A stretch of DNA of 64,000 bases from Calliopum simillimum (GCA_951812925.1 OX638370.1:114466897-114530896); one strand, 5' to 3'; numbered from the stretch's first letter, positions 46,501 to 55,500 are shown. Numbers and translations: made by a program. Notes: a model not told the origin generated them from the sequence alone.

Positions 46501-46738
46501 AGCATTTTCTTAAAATATTACTTTTAGAAAATTCTTTTGCAGCTTCTGCACCGATGCAACTTATAGTTGCTCCAGAATCTAGAAGAGCGACATAATTTTT
46601 ATCCAAAATTTTGACTTCGGTATAAAGTCTATTATCAGATTTTAGAAATAAAGCAGATAACAATTTTTTGCGTGTAGTAGTAACAGTTTTCCAGAAATCT
46701 CTTAATCGAAGTGTGGAACGCTTGGGCTTTGGTTTAAA
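43586..46738 (-). CDS. pol: Gypsy Pol: protease, reverse transcriptase, RNase H, integrase
   Basis: The frame opens directly after a TAG at 46739-46741 and has no sensible ATG before the protease, so it should be made as a fusion by frameshifting at 46732-46738. In order: basic linker; aspartic protease with LLDSGATISCIG (about 50); reverse transcriptase with FGLCNA and YLDDLL (about 353); RNase H with QCDAS (about 503) and TDHASL (about 570); integrase zinc domain with H..H..CDTC (about 710-745); core with FIDILGPYP, LTDNGTQF and SSERVNR (D, D, E at about 780, 833, 868); C-terminal GIYHAKDV block without a chromodomain. 1050 residues, no internal stops. It ends 63 bases before the 3' LTR, leaving no room for env. 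Confidence 0.95.
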   Translation of the reverse strand, partial: FKPKPKRSTLRLRDFWKTVTTTRKKLLSALFLKSDNRLYTEVKILDKNYVALLDSGATISCIGAEAAKEFSKSNILRKCSGIVKTADGSSCRVVGKISTLLTYKNVTKILELFVIPSLQQNIYLGMDFWQEFGLVDTLVKSFGTISELDVGKEDLPFEEPKMHILSSDQSKRLRAVIDVFPSFEREGLGKTSLLEHVIDIGTAKPVKQRHFSVSPAVEKLMFTEVDHMLALDVIEESSSPWSSNCVLVRKNNKNRLCLDSREVNKHTVKDAYPLPHIDGIMSRLPPARFISGLDMKHAFWQIPLEEKSRQVTAFTIPNRPLYQYKVMPFGLCNAAQTLCKLMDKVLPVNLRDRVFIYLDDLLILSEDFDSHLMLLQEVALYLRKANLTLNISKSKFCMTEVKYLGFIIGQGQIKTDPDKVSAIKEFPVPSTVKQLRSFLGLAGWYRRFIDNFATVTFPLTELLKKSKTFQWNSEAQIAFDNLKCLLTTAPILVMTNFEKPFLLQCDASMIGLGCVLAQVNDDGIELPIAFMSTKLTKSQRNYSVTELECLAVIQGIKKFRSYIEGQDFTVITDHASLQWLMRQKDLSGRLARWALKLQGFTFTIQHRRGTQNIVADTLSRRPEAELSELQDIGPIIDLNSEHFDSPEYVELKSRITENQHKLPDLKIVDNYVYKRTEHSTGESEQENESWKLWVPNALVPDVLFRSHNPPLSAHCGSAKTIDKLKRYLFWPGMAAQIKEYVKNCDTCRCTKSTNLVLRTPMGRPMTSDRQFQKLFIDILGPYPRSKTGHIGLLIVVDHLSKFHFLKPLKKFHSNVICKYLEEEIFYTFGVPEVILTDNGTQFKSGLFESFLTRFGVSHMCTAIYSPQANSSERVNRSVIAAIRAYIEKDHSTWDLHISEITCALRSTVHQSTGFSPYFLLFGQNMVLHGKDFNLLRKLNLNNENTAIKYPDMMTVIRQRAKENMSKSFENNAKRYNLRSRNIDFKIGEEVFARNFVQSSHIKKFNAKLAQTFIKATVKRKVGSVYYELMDYKGKILGIYHAKDVQKKHSK

Positions 46739-46741
46739 CTA
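46702..46741 (-). promoter_or_regulatory. Second -1 frameshift site (TTTAAAC) between middle frame and pol
   Basis: Minus strand TTTAAAC at 46738-46732 is read as T TTA AAC in the middle frame. Slipping back by one puts the ribosome in the pol frame, which becomes open exactly here because its upstream stop TAG (46741-46739) touches the heptamer. The middle frame stops at TAA 46704-46702. Heptamer, phase and overlap all fit a -1 shift. I see no strong simple hairpin downstream. Confidence 0.7.
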
Positions 46742-47055
46742 AATTGACATGTTGAAGCATTGTCAAATATTCGCTGCCGAGCCTTATTGTAATTATCAAT
46801 ACGTTCGTGCAGAGGTAACAGAATTCTCAGTTTTGGTTTACTATCCGATTGTGGTTGAGATAAAATTGTAATTTTATAAGTAGATTGCTGGGAATTAGGT
46901 ATATCATGATTTTCAAAATTACAAGAGGTACCGATATCTTTCGATTCGGACTCAGTTTCAGTAGATGTAGAAACATCTCTGAATTCTACTTTGAAATTAC
47001 GGGATGCGGTACAAAGGTGTTGGTTGACGCATCCCTCCTTCGGTTTAACGAGGGA
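46702..47055 (-). CDS. Middle frame between gag and pol (Gag C-terminal extension/linker)
   Basis: An open frame of 117 codons in the third frame, from after TAA 47058-47056 to TAA 46704-46702, with no ATG at its start. It overlaps gag by 70 bases and pol by 37. It holds a Ser/Glu-rich stretch (STSTETESESKD) and a basic amphipathic part (RIDNYNKARQRIF) like the segment that links Gag and protease in other insect gypsy elements. It has no protease motif; that lies in the pol frame. It can be reached from gag by a -1 shift at GTTAAAC. Alternatively a single-base indel made a formerly continuous frame look like two; comparing other copies decides. Confidence 0.7.
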   Translation of the reverse strand, partial: SLVKPKEGCVNQHLCTASRNFKVEFRDVSTSTETESESKDIGTSCNFENHDIPNSQQSTYKITILSQPQSDSKPKLRILLPLHERIDNYNKARQRIFDNASTCQFSLNQSPSVPHFD

Positions 47056-48665
47056 TTACAGTATGAGCAGGTTGGCTTAAAAACTTCTTTCTTGCCACAC
47101 CCGTAGCAGAAGATTTTTCGTTGTTCTACGCAATCGTCATAACGATGACCTTGTTTGTCACAGTTCCAACAAACTGTAGGCTGGCGTGAAGTTTTCATTT
47201 CAGCAACTTCAACATCTTGAAAATTATTATTGAATTCGTCAGAGTTAAGTTCTGAAATGTGAGGTTTTGGCCATTGAGGTTTGATTTTTGGTACATGAGC
47301 TCCAACGTCTGATACAAAGGCTTCATGTTTACGAATTTCTTCACGAAGTTGCGCAATGGATCGAATATTTAAATGCAGAAGTTCGAAGCGTAAATTGGGC
47401 TTAAGATTTCTAAGCAAAATCTCTACAAGTTCATTTTCTGGCAAGTCAGATTGAAGGCGAGCTGCCAAGTCTTCAATAGCCATCTGATACTCATCAAAAT
47501 TTTCATTTTCCCGCTGTCTCCGTTTCCGCATTTTATCCCAGATATCAAAATCTGTCAAAATGTCTTCGTATCGTTTACGAAATTCTCTACAGAAAATTTC
47601 CCAGGTAAATTGGTGGTGATTCCGATGAAATCTCCAAAACCAATCTTTGGCTTTGCCTACAAAAAGAATGTGCAAATTATCGCACAACAGTTGATAATCG
47701 TTAGCTAAGTTCTGGTGAGTCAAAGACTGTAACCTATAGATAAAATCATCTACAGTAACACCGTCTTTGGTACCATCAAATTTGATGTGCCAATTTTGTA
47801 TTATGCTTGCAATCTTTTCTGGCTGATGGGCCAAATTAGATCTAAAACTGTTATGAGAAGATCGTAAATTATCTAAATTTATAGGTGTATTTTGCTCTAA
47901 GTTAAGAGTACGTCGAGCACCACTAAGTGAAACATTTGGTTCGCTATTAGCTATATTTGGTTCAATAACCCTATTATTAGGAGGTTCAGAAGGATTTGAA
48001 ATATTTAAAGTTGCTAGTTGCCGTTGTAGCGTTTGTTCTATTGTCGAGTTCAAGTATGACGTAAGTTGTTGAATCATCGATTGATGACTACTTTGTACAG
48101 CTGATTGTACTATCTGAACAACTTCGCTTTGGCCTAAAGATGGTTGCATGGAATTGTGAATTGGTGGTTGACGTGAACTAATATTGTCAGAATTTCGACC
48201 ATAGACTGGAGTGTTCGAGTTTTGGTTAGGGTTATTAAAATTTATATTTGAATAGCTTTTCTGCACCGTGCGATTATTCTGTCGACCTCGTTGGCTACCA
48301 CCACGATGGTGTTTAGAAGTCCATGAATGATTTAACGAATCGTGTGTTCTACGTGATTCGTCTTGAGTTACACGACCTTCGGTACTAATATTTGAATTTG
48401 AGCCTTGAGCAGTGTTGGACAGTGCTGGTAAATTATTGTTGGATAAACTAATCAACTTAGTCGAGTCACAGTGTTGTCGACAAACTGGACAAGTGTTTTT
48501 ATCTTTTAAATAATCTAAAATACAAATCTGATGAAATTTGTGGGTGCAAGGAGCGAAACAAGTACCTTGCTTTGTTTCCATCACTTCATTGCAAACCCCA
48601 CAGAAAGGATCTAGTTCTGCGCTAAGCGCTGCAGGTAAATTATCATTGCTGTGTACGACAGCCAT
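46986..48665 (-). CDS. gag: Gypsy Gag with N-terminal RING-H2 finger
   Basis: 559 codons from ATG at 48665. Residues 22-62 form a RING-H2 finger: C22, C25, C40, H42, H45, C48, C59, C62, with CPVC at the end. Such fingers usually recruit E2 ubiquitin-conjugating enzymes. Then a Ser/Asn/Gln-rich, basic linker (KHRGGSQRGRQNNR), a retrotrans_gag capsid-like region (about 287-440, WHIKFDG, WFWRFHR), and a CCHC zinc knuckle CWNCDKQGHRYDDC (about 498) followed by CYGC...CSYC in which the His position is not conserved. The slippery GTTAAAC is at codons 540-541, right after the last Cys pair. Zero-frame termination adds 18 residues. A RING finger at the start of Gag is unusual for Ty3/Gypsy. Confidence 0.93.
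   Translation of the reverse strand: MAVVHSNDNLPAALSAELDPFCGVCNEVMETKQGTCFAPCTHKFHQICILDYLKDKNTCPVCRQHCDSTKLISLSNNNLPALSNTAQGSNSNISTEGRVTQDESRRTHDSLNHSWTSKHHRGGSQRGRQNNRTVQKSYSNINFNNPNQNSNTPVYGRNSDNISSRQPPIHNSMQPSLGQSEVVQIVQSAVQSSHQSMIQQLTSYLNSTIEQTLQRQLATLNISNPSEPPNNRVIEPNIANSEPNVSLSGARRTLNLEQNTPINLDNLRSSHNSFRSNLAHQPEKIASIIQNWHIKFDGTKDGVTVDDFIYRLQSLTHQNLANDYQLLCDNLHILFVGKAKDWFWRFHRNHHQFTWEIFCREFRKRYEDILTDFDIWDKMRKRRQRENENFDEYQMAIEDLAARLQSDLPENELVEILLRNLKPNLRFELLHLNIRSIAQLREEIRKHEAFVSDVGAHVPKIKPQWPKPHISELNSDEFNNNFQDVEVAEMKTSRQPTVCWNCDKQGHRYDDCVEQRKIFCYGCGKKEVFKPTCSYCNPSLNRRRDASTNTFVPHPVISK
47001..47049 (-). promoter_or_regulatory. First -1 frameshift signal: GTTAAAC plus hairpin
   Basis: Minus strand heptamer GTTAAAC (47049-47043) is in phase as G TTA AAC in gag. 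After a 7-base spacer (CGAAGGA) comes a perfect 8-bp stem GGGATGCG (47035-47028) and CGCATCCC (47008-47001) with a 19-base loop. GUUAAAC is a known arterivirus-type slippery word. Spacer length and hairpin position are those of classical -1 programmed frameshift signals. Slippage leads into the open middle frame. Confidence 0.82.
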
Positions 48666-49435
48666 ATCGATCGTAAAGCAAAATTAATAAAAAAAAAATA
48701 TAAATAACGTGATTAATTTAAGATTCGCCGTGAAAAAAGTCAGTCATAAAATCGGTAAGGTATTTATTCAGGTAAGCACTAAGAAACTATAGGTAAAAGA
48801 AAATTATAACTACAAAATTTGAGGCTTAAAGAAACAAATTAAGTCAATGGTCGCGAAGGTAAATAATATCCCACTATCACGAAAAAGAATAGAAACTATC
48901 AGAATCCATTGTTTTAACATTTATCTCTTTTAAAAGGAAACTAATATTTTAGCAAATTTTAACATAAAATACTAATAGTCGAGCATGACAAAATATATTC
49001 TATCATATCGCAGTTCCGAAAAGAATTTATGCATTATATTTGAAAATAAAAAACGGAATTTGTTAAATCTGTGCGCTATCAATCTGTTCATAGGACGGAA
49101 ACTTGGAGATTATACTCAAATAAGTGAACCGTTATTTCCTAAGACCAAATTGACACTGTATAAAAGTATGTAAATAAATTCATATGTGCAATCGAATGTG
49201 ACAACGTTTTCTTTGGTTGACCTATCCGTAGTTAAAATCGAATAATTAAGTCACATTTCCGAAGGAAAACGCTGAAACAATGTATCTTTTGAATAAGTTT
49301 TAAATGTAAACAAAAACTAGAGCAATCGCAATAAAGGGAAAGGAAATGAGCGTTATGAAAGATGTTCATCATACATATAATAATATTCTAAGTTCTTAAG
49401 TGACGCAACAGTATGTCAAAACAAACAACTGCCAC
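48666..49435 (-). other. Gypsy 5' leader
   Basis: 770 bases between primer binding site and gag ATG. A small plus-strand frame at 48985 is not supported. No further element recognised. Confidence 0.6.
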
Positions 49436-49453
49436 GCCCCACGTTGGGCGCCA
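49436..49453 (-). promoter_or_regulatory. Gypsy primer binding site, tRNA-Lys(CUU)
   Basis: Minus strand TGGCGCCCAACGTGGGGC, five bases from the LTR end. It is identical to the BEL site at 43030-43047. Beyond it the two leaders diverge. Confidence 0.9.
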
Positions 49454-49458
49454 AAATG

Positions 49459-51965
49459 TGTAATGGTCCTTCTGTCTTATATCTGACTGACGTCAGAATG
49501 AACGTCATAAAAAAAAACCAAAAATGGTCGTTTGTTGAAGCCAGAATATAACCCTAAAAGTTCTACCAGAAAAGCTCTCTGACTTCACCTAAATCAATAG
49601 TTAAATAACGTTCTTGGCATATAAAAGCTTACGGGTGTGCACATCTAGCTATGCTCTTGCTAGCTCGTCGAGTTGTCGGGGATCTTGTTTCACCTTTATA
49701 CACCTAGACATTACCACATTTAATTTTATGTGCACTTTGAGGTAGAGGAGTGAAAGGAAAAGGAAATGCGATTACTTTAGAAGCAAAAATTAAAAGAACC
49801 GGAAATTTAGGCTGAATTTAATATAGAATCTAAGTGCTACCTATAAGATAGGGTACGCATGATGTTATTGCGCCCCGTCGTCTGTACCCTCCCATCCTTG
49901 GCAATTATCGACATTGGTTTAAATTGCCCCAAAACCAAGTTTGATTATGTGATCATACCATTACCTTATTCATGCTACACCTTTACACGGGCGAAACCGA
50001 ATGACTCAAAACAACATTATTTCAATTCTCAGAGAACAACTAAATTCATAATTTTATTGAGTATAACAGTTTTATGCTCATTGTATAACACTTAAAGTTA
50101 TGCTTAGCAGAGTGCTAGGTTAATACCTGCAGAGAGCTAATAGAGATATAATAATACGCGCGAGAAACTTATTTAAAAGAAAATCGAAGAGAGTGTTTGC
50201 AAACTCATTGCAACAACAATATAATGCAAGCTTTCATCTTAACTCAATTTAAAAGTATCTGAAGTTCGATTTGAAATTTTTAAACTACAAATGTAGGGTG
50301 TTCAAAAAAAAAAAATAGTTTACACCTCGATTGGGTCTTTATGTATAAATTATTTAAATCTTAAATATAATTAGTTTTAGAATTCATTTAGAAATTTGAT
50401 ATAACATTATTATTTTAAGGTATTTCAATTCAAATTTAATTTAAATATCACATCTTTATGAGGTTATGATTAAGTAATTACTAAGGATAGATTTAGTTAT
50501 ACTTAATAATTTTAAACCAAATTATTATGATTTCAAGCAAGTTTAGCTAAATATTATCAATATATATTAATGATATCATTATGACTTACAAGGTTATGTA
50601 TCCATCGTGGAAATCGGTGGGCCCAGCGAAAATTCGATGCGATGTTGTTGTATTATGCATACTTAAGTTTATGGTTTAATTCAAAATTCAGTAAATCATA
50701 ATAATTTAAGTAATTAATTGAGTTTTCCTTTTACAATATAAAAATATGAATTTAACTTGAGCAAATCTGTTTGAAAAATTACAAAAAAACTTAATTACGA
50801 TATAAATTTAAGGCGTGATTATCTCATTATGTTTTTAGACAAAATGAAACTAAATTTAACAAAATAAGTTTTCTCAAAAAAATTGAAAATTTACAAAAAA
50901 AACATTTTTAAGATGAAGAACCGATAGTTGCAATTTTGATGATCTTTGCGGAATGTTGAATTTAATCAAAGGTTATTTCAATGCCAAATTCCATGTGGAC
51001 TTGAGGCCTAACCTCGAAAAATATAACGGGTTTGAGCACCCCACGGAGCCCTAAATGACGACATTTTGTCATTACAATGTGCACTGTATTTTTAAATAAA
51101 TTTCATTAAAAACTCACCAAACCCAATAAAATTATGTTCCTGGACAAATAATCCGTGATAATTTTCACTTTGAAGCGCCAATTCGTATGTAGGGAAATCT
51201 TAAATACGGACTCTCGGAGTCTCGAATCTAGGTTTTTGCGCCTTTTATCCACGGTAGATTAAGTCAATTAATCATCAATTATTGTGGATTAAATTCATTT
51301 AATTTAACACAATCTTAAACTTTTTAACTATGTTTTTATGAAAAATATGTATTTTTTTTAAATTTTTCTAAACACGCGTTTTCAATATAGGTATGTATAA
51401 CTACAATTTAATATTTACGAAACTTGATGTTTCTCGTATGGAGTTTTGATCAGAAAGAAAAATTCAATAAGCTAATAAAATCGACTTAGTCAAATTGTAA
51501 GTAATTTAGTACACTTACTGTAAATGTCGATATCGAAAATGCACATTGCGGAATACACATGACCATCTCGGCTTATATGTACTTTGTATGACTTATGCGC
51601 GCAAGATCCCTACATTTCCAACTTCAATGCCCTATTTCCATAGGTTGAAATGAAATATTTATGACCAAAATATATAAGAGATTGCTTAGGAACTGAACTT
51701 TATGCCTAACATGTTTCTTAGCAAATAAATCAATGAAATTCCCATGTATTAAAATGTTACATATTATCTCAGTAACCTTAATGTCGACTGTAGGGTTACA
51801 ATCAAAAGTATGCACAATAAAATCGAACGGATTATTGTGACCGTATACGTATATATATATTAAGCCATAAGCTTAGTGTAAAGTAAAATAACTCAATGCG
51901 GGAGTTTCCATGCAAATGGGTAGTAAAAAAAACAACGATATAAAAAAAACTAATTGGCCATTACA
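49459..51965 (-). repeat. Gypsy 5' LTR, intact
   Basis: 2507 bases, TGTAATGG...CCATTACA, intact copy of the LTR that BEL interrupts on the other side. It is unusually long for Ty3/Gypsy; the Drosophila Ulysses family has LTRs of comparable size. CACT follows at 51966-51969. Confidence 0.95.
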
Positions 51966-51969
51966 CACT

Positions 51970-53029
51970 TCACCACTTTTTTCTATCCACACTATTACCG
52001 GCTTTGACAAGCAATCGAGTTAGACCCGCTTTTATTTAATCTTAGGCTAGTAGCTACCATTTTCTTGAAATTCCTGACGTTGCCTTGGGACGGTGCCAAA
52101 ATTGTGCTTATAATACAAGGACCTAGGCCCATCCATCCAATTCCAGCAATGCCTGAAAATGATGCTCAACATCTATTTCAAAGTCTACTAGCTAACCACT
52201 GAACCGAACTCACCGTGCGAAGTGCCGGATGCCAACTAGCTGAAAGACTCTGACCAACTTTCCATCGTATAATGAACTTATTGATCTAGTCAACAAATTT
52301 ATGGATATAGACGCTTTTTCCTATTATTTGAAGGACGGTACCTATACGTCAAAAAAACTATTAAAGTTTACAATAGTACATATATGACTTTTCCAGGAGT
52401 TTCATTGTGTAAACAGATATATAAATTTGTTTAAATAAGTAAATAGGAAAGGTAGAGTAAAAGCATTTATTCAGCAATAAAAAACGAATAAAATAAAATT
52501 AAAAATAAAACAATGAAAAATAGAAAATAAAACAAATGAAGCATAGTGGTAAATGGAACATAAGGCATAATACATGAAGACATGAAAAACTTAACAACCA
52601 AAGTACATTTCAAAGTAACACAAAGACTATAACAAGCACCATTATATTTGCGTCTAAAATATATGAAAAGAAAAAATTAACACAGACACATAAGAATACA
52701 CATTAAATAAAAGGATACAAGCTATAAAAGTGCTCATATGCAGAAGAGAAAAAAACCCAAAAAATAAAAATTAAAAGAAAGAAAATATTAACTAAAATAA
52801 AAATTGCAAACGCAATACAAAAATATAACAATACAACGGAAACAAATATCCCTTAACACAACAGATACAATCAAATAGGGTAAATAAGTTATGAATGCAA
52901 CACTTTTAAGTCTAAACAGTATTTATATAAGTATTTCACAAGATTGTTTTTTTTTAATTCTTGAATGGAGTATATATAGAATTTGATGTTATGAGCGTGA
53001 TGCCAATGTTCTTTTCACACCAAATTTGG
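51970..53029. other. Non-coding stretch, no gene seen
   Basis: Right flank of the gypsy insertion. 51970-52330 is richer in GC than its surroundings and may be an old element that I cannot name. 52440-52890 is A-rich. No supported frame. Confidence 0.4.
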
Positions 53030-53830
53030 TTTTGCTTTTTGACTTTCACCGACTTTTTCGATGCCTTACAATATTTTTTAGACTTTTACCGATATTTTAG
53101 ATGTTTTTCGATTATTTCGGAGTTTTACCAATATTTTAGATATTTTTCGATGCTGCTGGTCTTCTACCGACTCCTTCGACGCATTAAAGTGTCTCTCGAT
53201 CCTTTTACTTTTACCGATATTTTAGATGTTTTACGATTATGTTGGAGTCTTACCGATGTTTCAGATGTTTCTCGATTATTTTGAAGTCTTACCTATAGTT
53301 CAGATGTTTTTGAAAACTTTTGGACTCTTACCAATAATTTAGATGTTTTCGATTATTTTTGACTCTAAGATTATTTTCGATTAGTTTGGACTTCCACCGA
53401 TATTTTAGATTATTTTCGATTATTTTGATCTTTTACCGATATTTTGATGTTTTTCGATATTTTTGAACTTTAATCAATATTTTAGATGTTCTTTTTTTGG
53501 ATTTTTACCGATATTTTGATGTTTTATGATATTTTTGGATTTTAATCGATAAATGTTTTTCGCTACTTTTTGAATTTTACTAATATATTGATGTCTTACG
53601 ATATTTTTGTTCTTTTACCGATATTTCAGATGTTTTTGATTATTTTGGACTTTTACCGATATTTTAGATATTTTTCGATTATTTTGGTCTTTTACCAATA
53701 TTTTGATGTTTGGCGATATTTTTGAACTTTTACCGATACTTAAGATGTTTTTCGATATTTTTAGACTTTTACTGATATTTTAAATGTTTATCGATTATTT
53801 TGGACTTTTATCGATATTTTAGATGTAACA
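53030..53830. repeat. ~40-base TTTTACCGATATTTTAGATG minisatellite
   Basis: About 20 units of a 38-40-base repeat made of GGACTTTTACCGATATTTTA and GATGTTTTTCGATTATTTT halves. Divergence is 10-25 percent and unit lengths vary. The 107-codon plus-strand frame at 52961-53284 is mostly repeat translation. Confidence 0.9.
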
Positions 53831-55112
53831 ATTTTTATTACACAGCTACTGTAATATACTGAGCGTTCACCTGCTGACTTACCCTATTCATTCTGACGCC
53901 CTTTTTAATTTTATATTTGTGTTTGTGCAGAGCAATAGTTTTCAGAGATAAGCATGCAAAGATATATGACCGAAATAATGCCAACTGTATTTAAGACACA
54001 TGGATCTGCGTGTATATTGTTTGTGAGCATATGAATGTGTGTGTGTGACTATATCAAAATATACATATGTGCGTTTGAATAATTTTCGTGTCGCCATGTT
54101 TGTGTGAATATTTTATTTAATTTTCTATTTCTCTCTTTTTTTTCCAAAAATAAGAACCATAGAAAAAATACAGTTTTTTTTCTATTTTTGTCATTTTGCT
54201 AACTCATCGTTTTTACACTTTGGCAGTGTATTCTTTTGCTCTTTGCCATATATTGCCATCATACTTTTACTTTCATATACAAACAAGCACAAAAATACAC
54301 AAATACCGAAATATAATAAAGAACAGAAAGCAGAAGAAGTAGAGAAACAATTTGAAATGTTTTTCACAAAACGACGCCGTCTCATATTTTGTTGAGGTTA
54401 TACGTTTATGTATGTATGTGTATTGTTCAGGGTTATATTTATATTATGTTGCATATTTTGTGGCGTTTCATTGGGTGTTATTTTTTTCGCTTAAAATATA
54501 TCCATATTAACTACCTATGTAGTTGTTGTGTATTTTGTTCTTATTCTTATTTACTGTTATATGACGTTGTCTTAATCCTTTGAATAAGAATGAAAATTTT
54601 TGGAGTTTAGAACTCAAGCAGCTGCCTTCAGGCTTCCTATGTATTGGAATTTATTGAAATGCTTTTACATTCAACGGCTGTTGGCAATTGTGTGGGTTTT
54701 TAATGTAGAGCTTGAATATTTTTAGCAAAGGTAGATAATCTTGAGCTGGTTAATTAAAATTAATGATTAATTTGCATTAGTTAAGAAATTTCCCTTCTCA
54801 AAACATAAACTTAAGCAACCAAATCTTATACACTCGACGGAACTTAGAAATAAACTTAAAATGCCTACATTTTTGTTAAATAGTTTTTAAGTCACAAAAT
54901 TCCTCAACTACAACAACCCGTATTTTAACAACACAAGTTGCTAGGAAAAAATCCTTTCGCATTGCTAATGCCACATATTCGCACAACAATATTGCCAAAA
55001 TTGAGCTAAATCGGTAACATTAAACTTCTATACTTGGCGTATTTTCCTTCATATGCAAATGTATTGTCGACATTATGAATGTAATTTTATGCATATACCT
55101 AATCTACCAACA
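53831..55112. other. Non-coding stretch, no gene seen
   Basis: GTGTGTGTG and CATACATATG words near 54037-54065. No supported gene. Confidence 0.4.
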
Positions 55113-55500
55113 AAATAGCCATAGTTGTATTTGTTATTTGTCAACTTGTGCAAATTCAATGGGTGTCAAAGTGTCATGTAACTTGCTAATTGCTTTCACA
55201 CCTAAATACACACTACGAATTTGTCTTCAAATGCATTTCCAAATGACTACAGCTACAATTGTACAACTAAGTATTTGGATACAACTATACAAAAATACAA
55301 TTGTACTGCAATTTACATAACTGCACAATATACATATATATTTGTACTTGCTGTATTGCTTTCGTTCTCAGAACCAGCTGACGAAAATCTGTTTTTTTGT
55401 TTGCGTTCATTGACATTTAGCATTTCCTGCTTTTCATGGCTTTTGGACTAACTTCCATTTCCGTTTCCTTTTCAATGTGATTTTAGGCTTTAAATTTATT
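55113..55500 (+). repeat. Direct duplication, copy A
   Basis: About 390 bases, beginning near TTGTTATTTGTCAACTTGTG and continuing through TCCGTTTCCTTTTCAATG to TAGGCTTTAAAT, are repeated in the same orientation at 60630-61032 with about 90 percent identity and small indels. The copies bracket 5.1 kb that holds the secreted-protein gene. Confidence 0.85.

Larger units (their letters stand above)
34470..51965 (-). mobile_element. Ty3/Gypsy LTR retrotransposon, Osvaldo/Ulysses-like, with nested BEL/Pao
   Basis: Full-length element of about 10.95 kb without the nested insertion. It has two LTRs of 2508 and 2507 bases bounded by TGTAATGG...CCATTACA, CACT target duplications, a tRNA-Lys primer binding site, gag, a middle frame and pol in three frames, and only about 60 bases between the pol stop and the 3' LTR. 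In sampled stretches the LTRs differ by one substitution (34528) and one A in a homopolymer (about 35320), so insertion was recent. The very long LTRs, the Lys(CUU) site and the Pol C-terminus (NAKLAQTF..., GIYHAKDV) suggest the Osvaldo/Ulysses group; that grouping is inference. There is no env frame, and no polypurine tract is visible before the 3' LTR. Confidence 0.93.

Noticed and set aside
46738..46986. A single +1 frameshift from gag directly into pol
   Set aside because: Gag stops at 46986 and the pol frame opens only at 46738, so they do not overlap; a third frame must be translated in between.
52961..53284. 107-codon plus-strand frame rich in F, Y and R
   Set aside because: It lies mostly in the 40-base minisatellite and repeats with its period.
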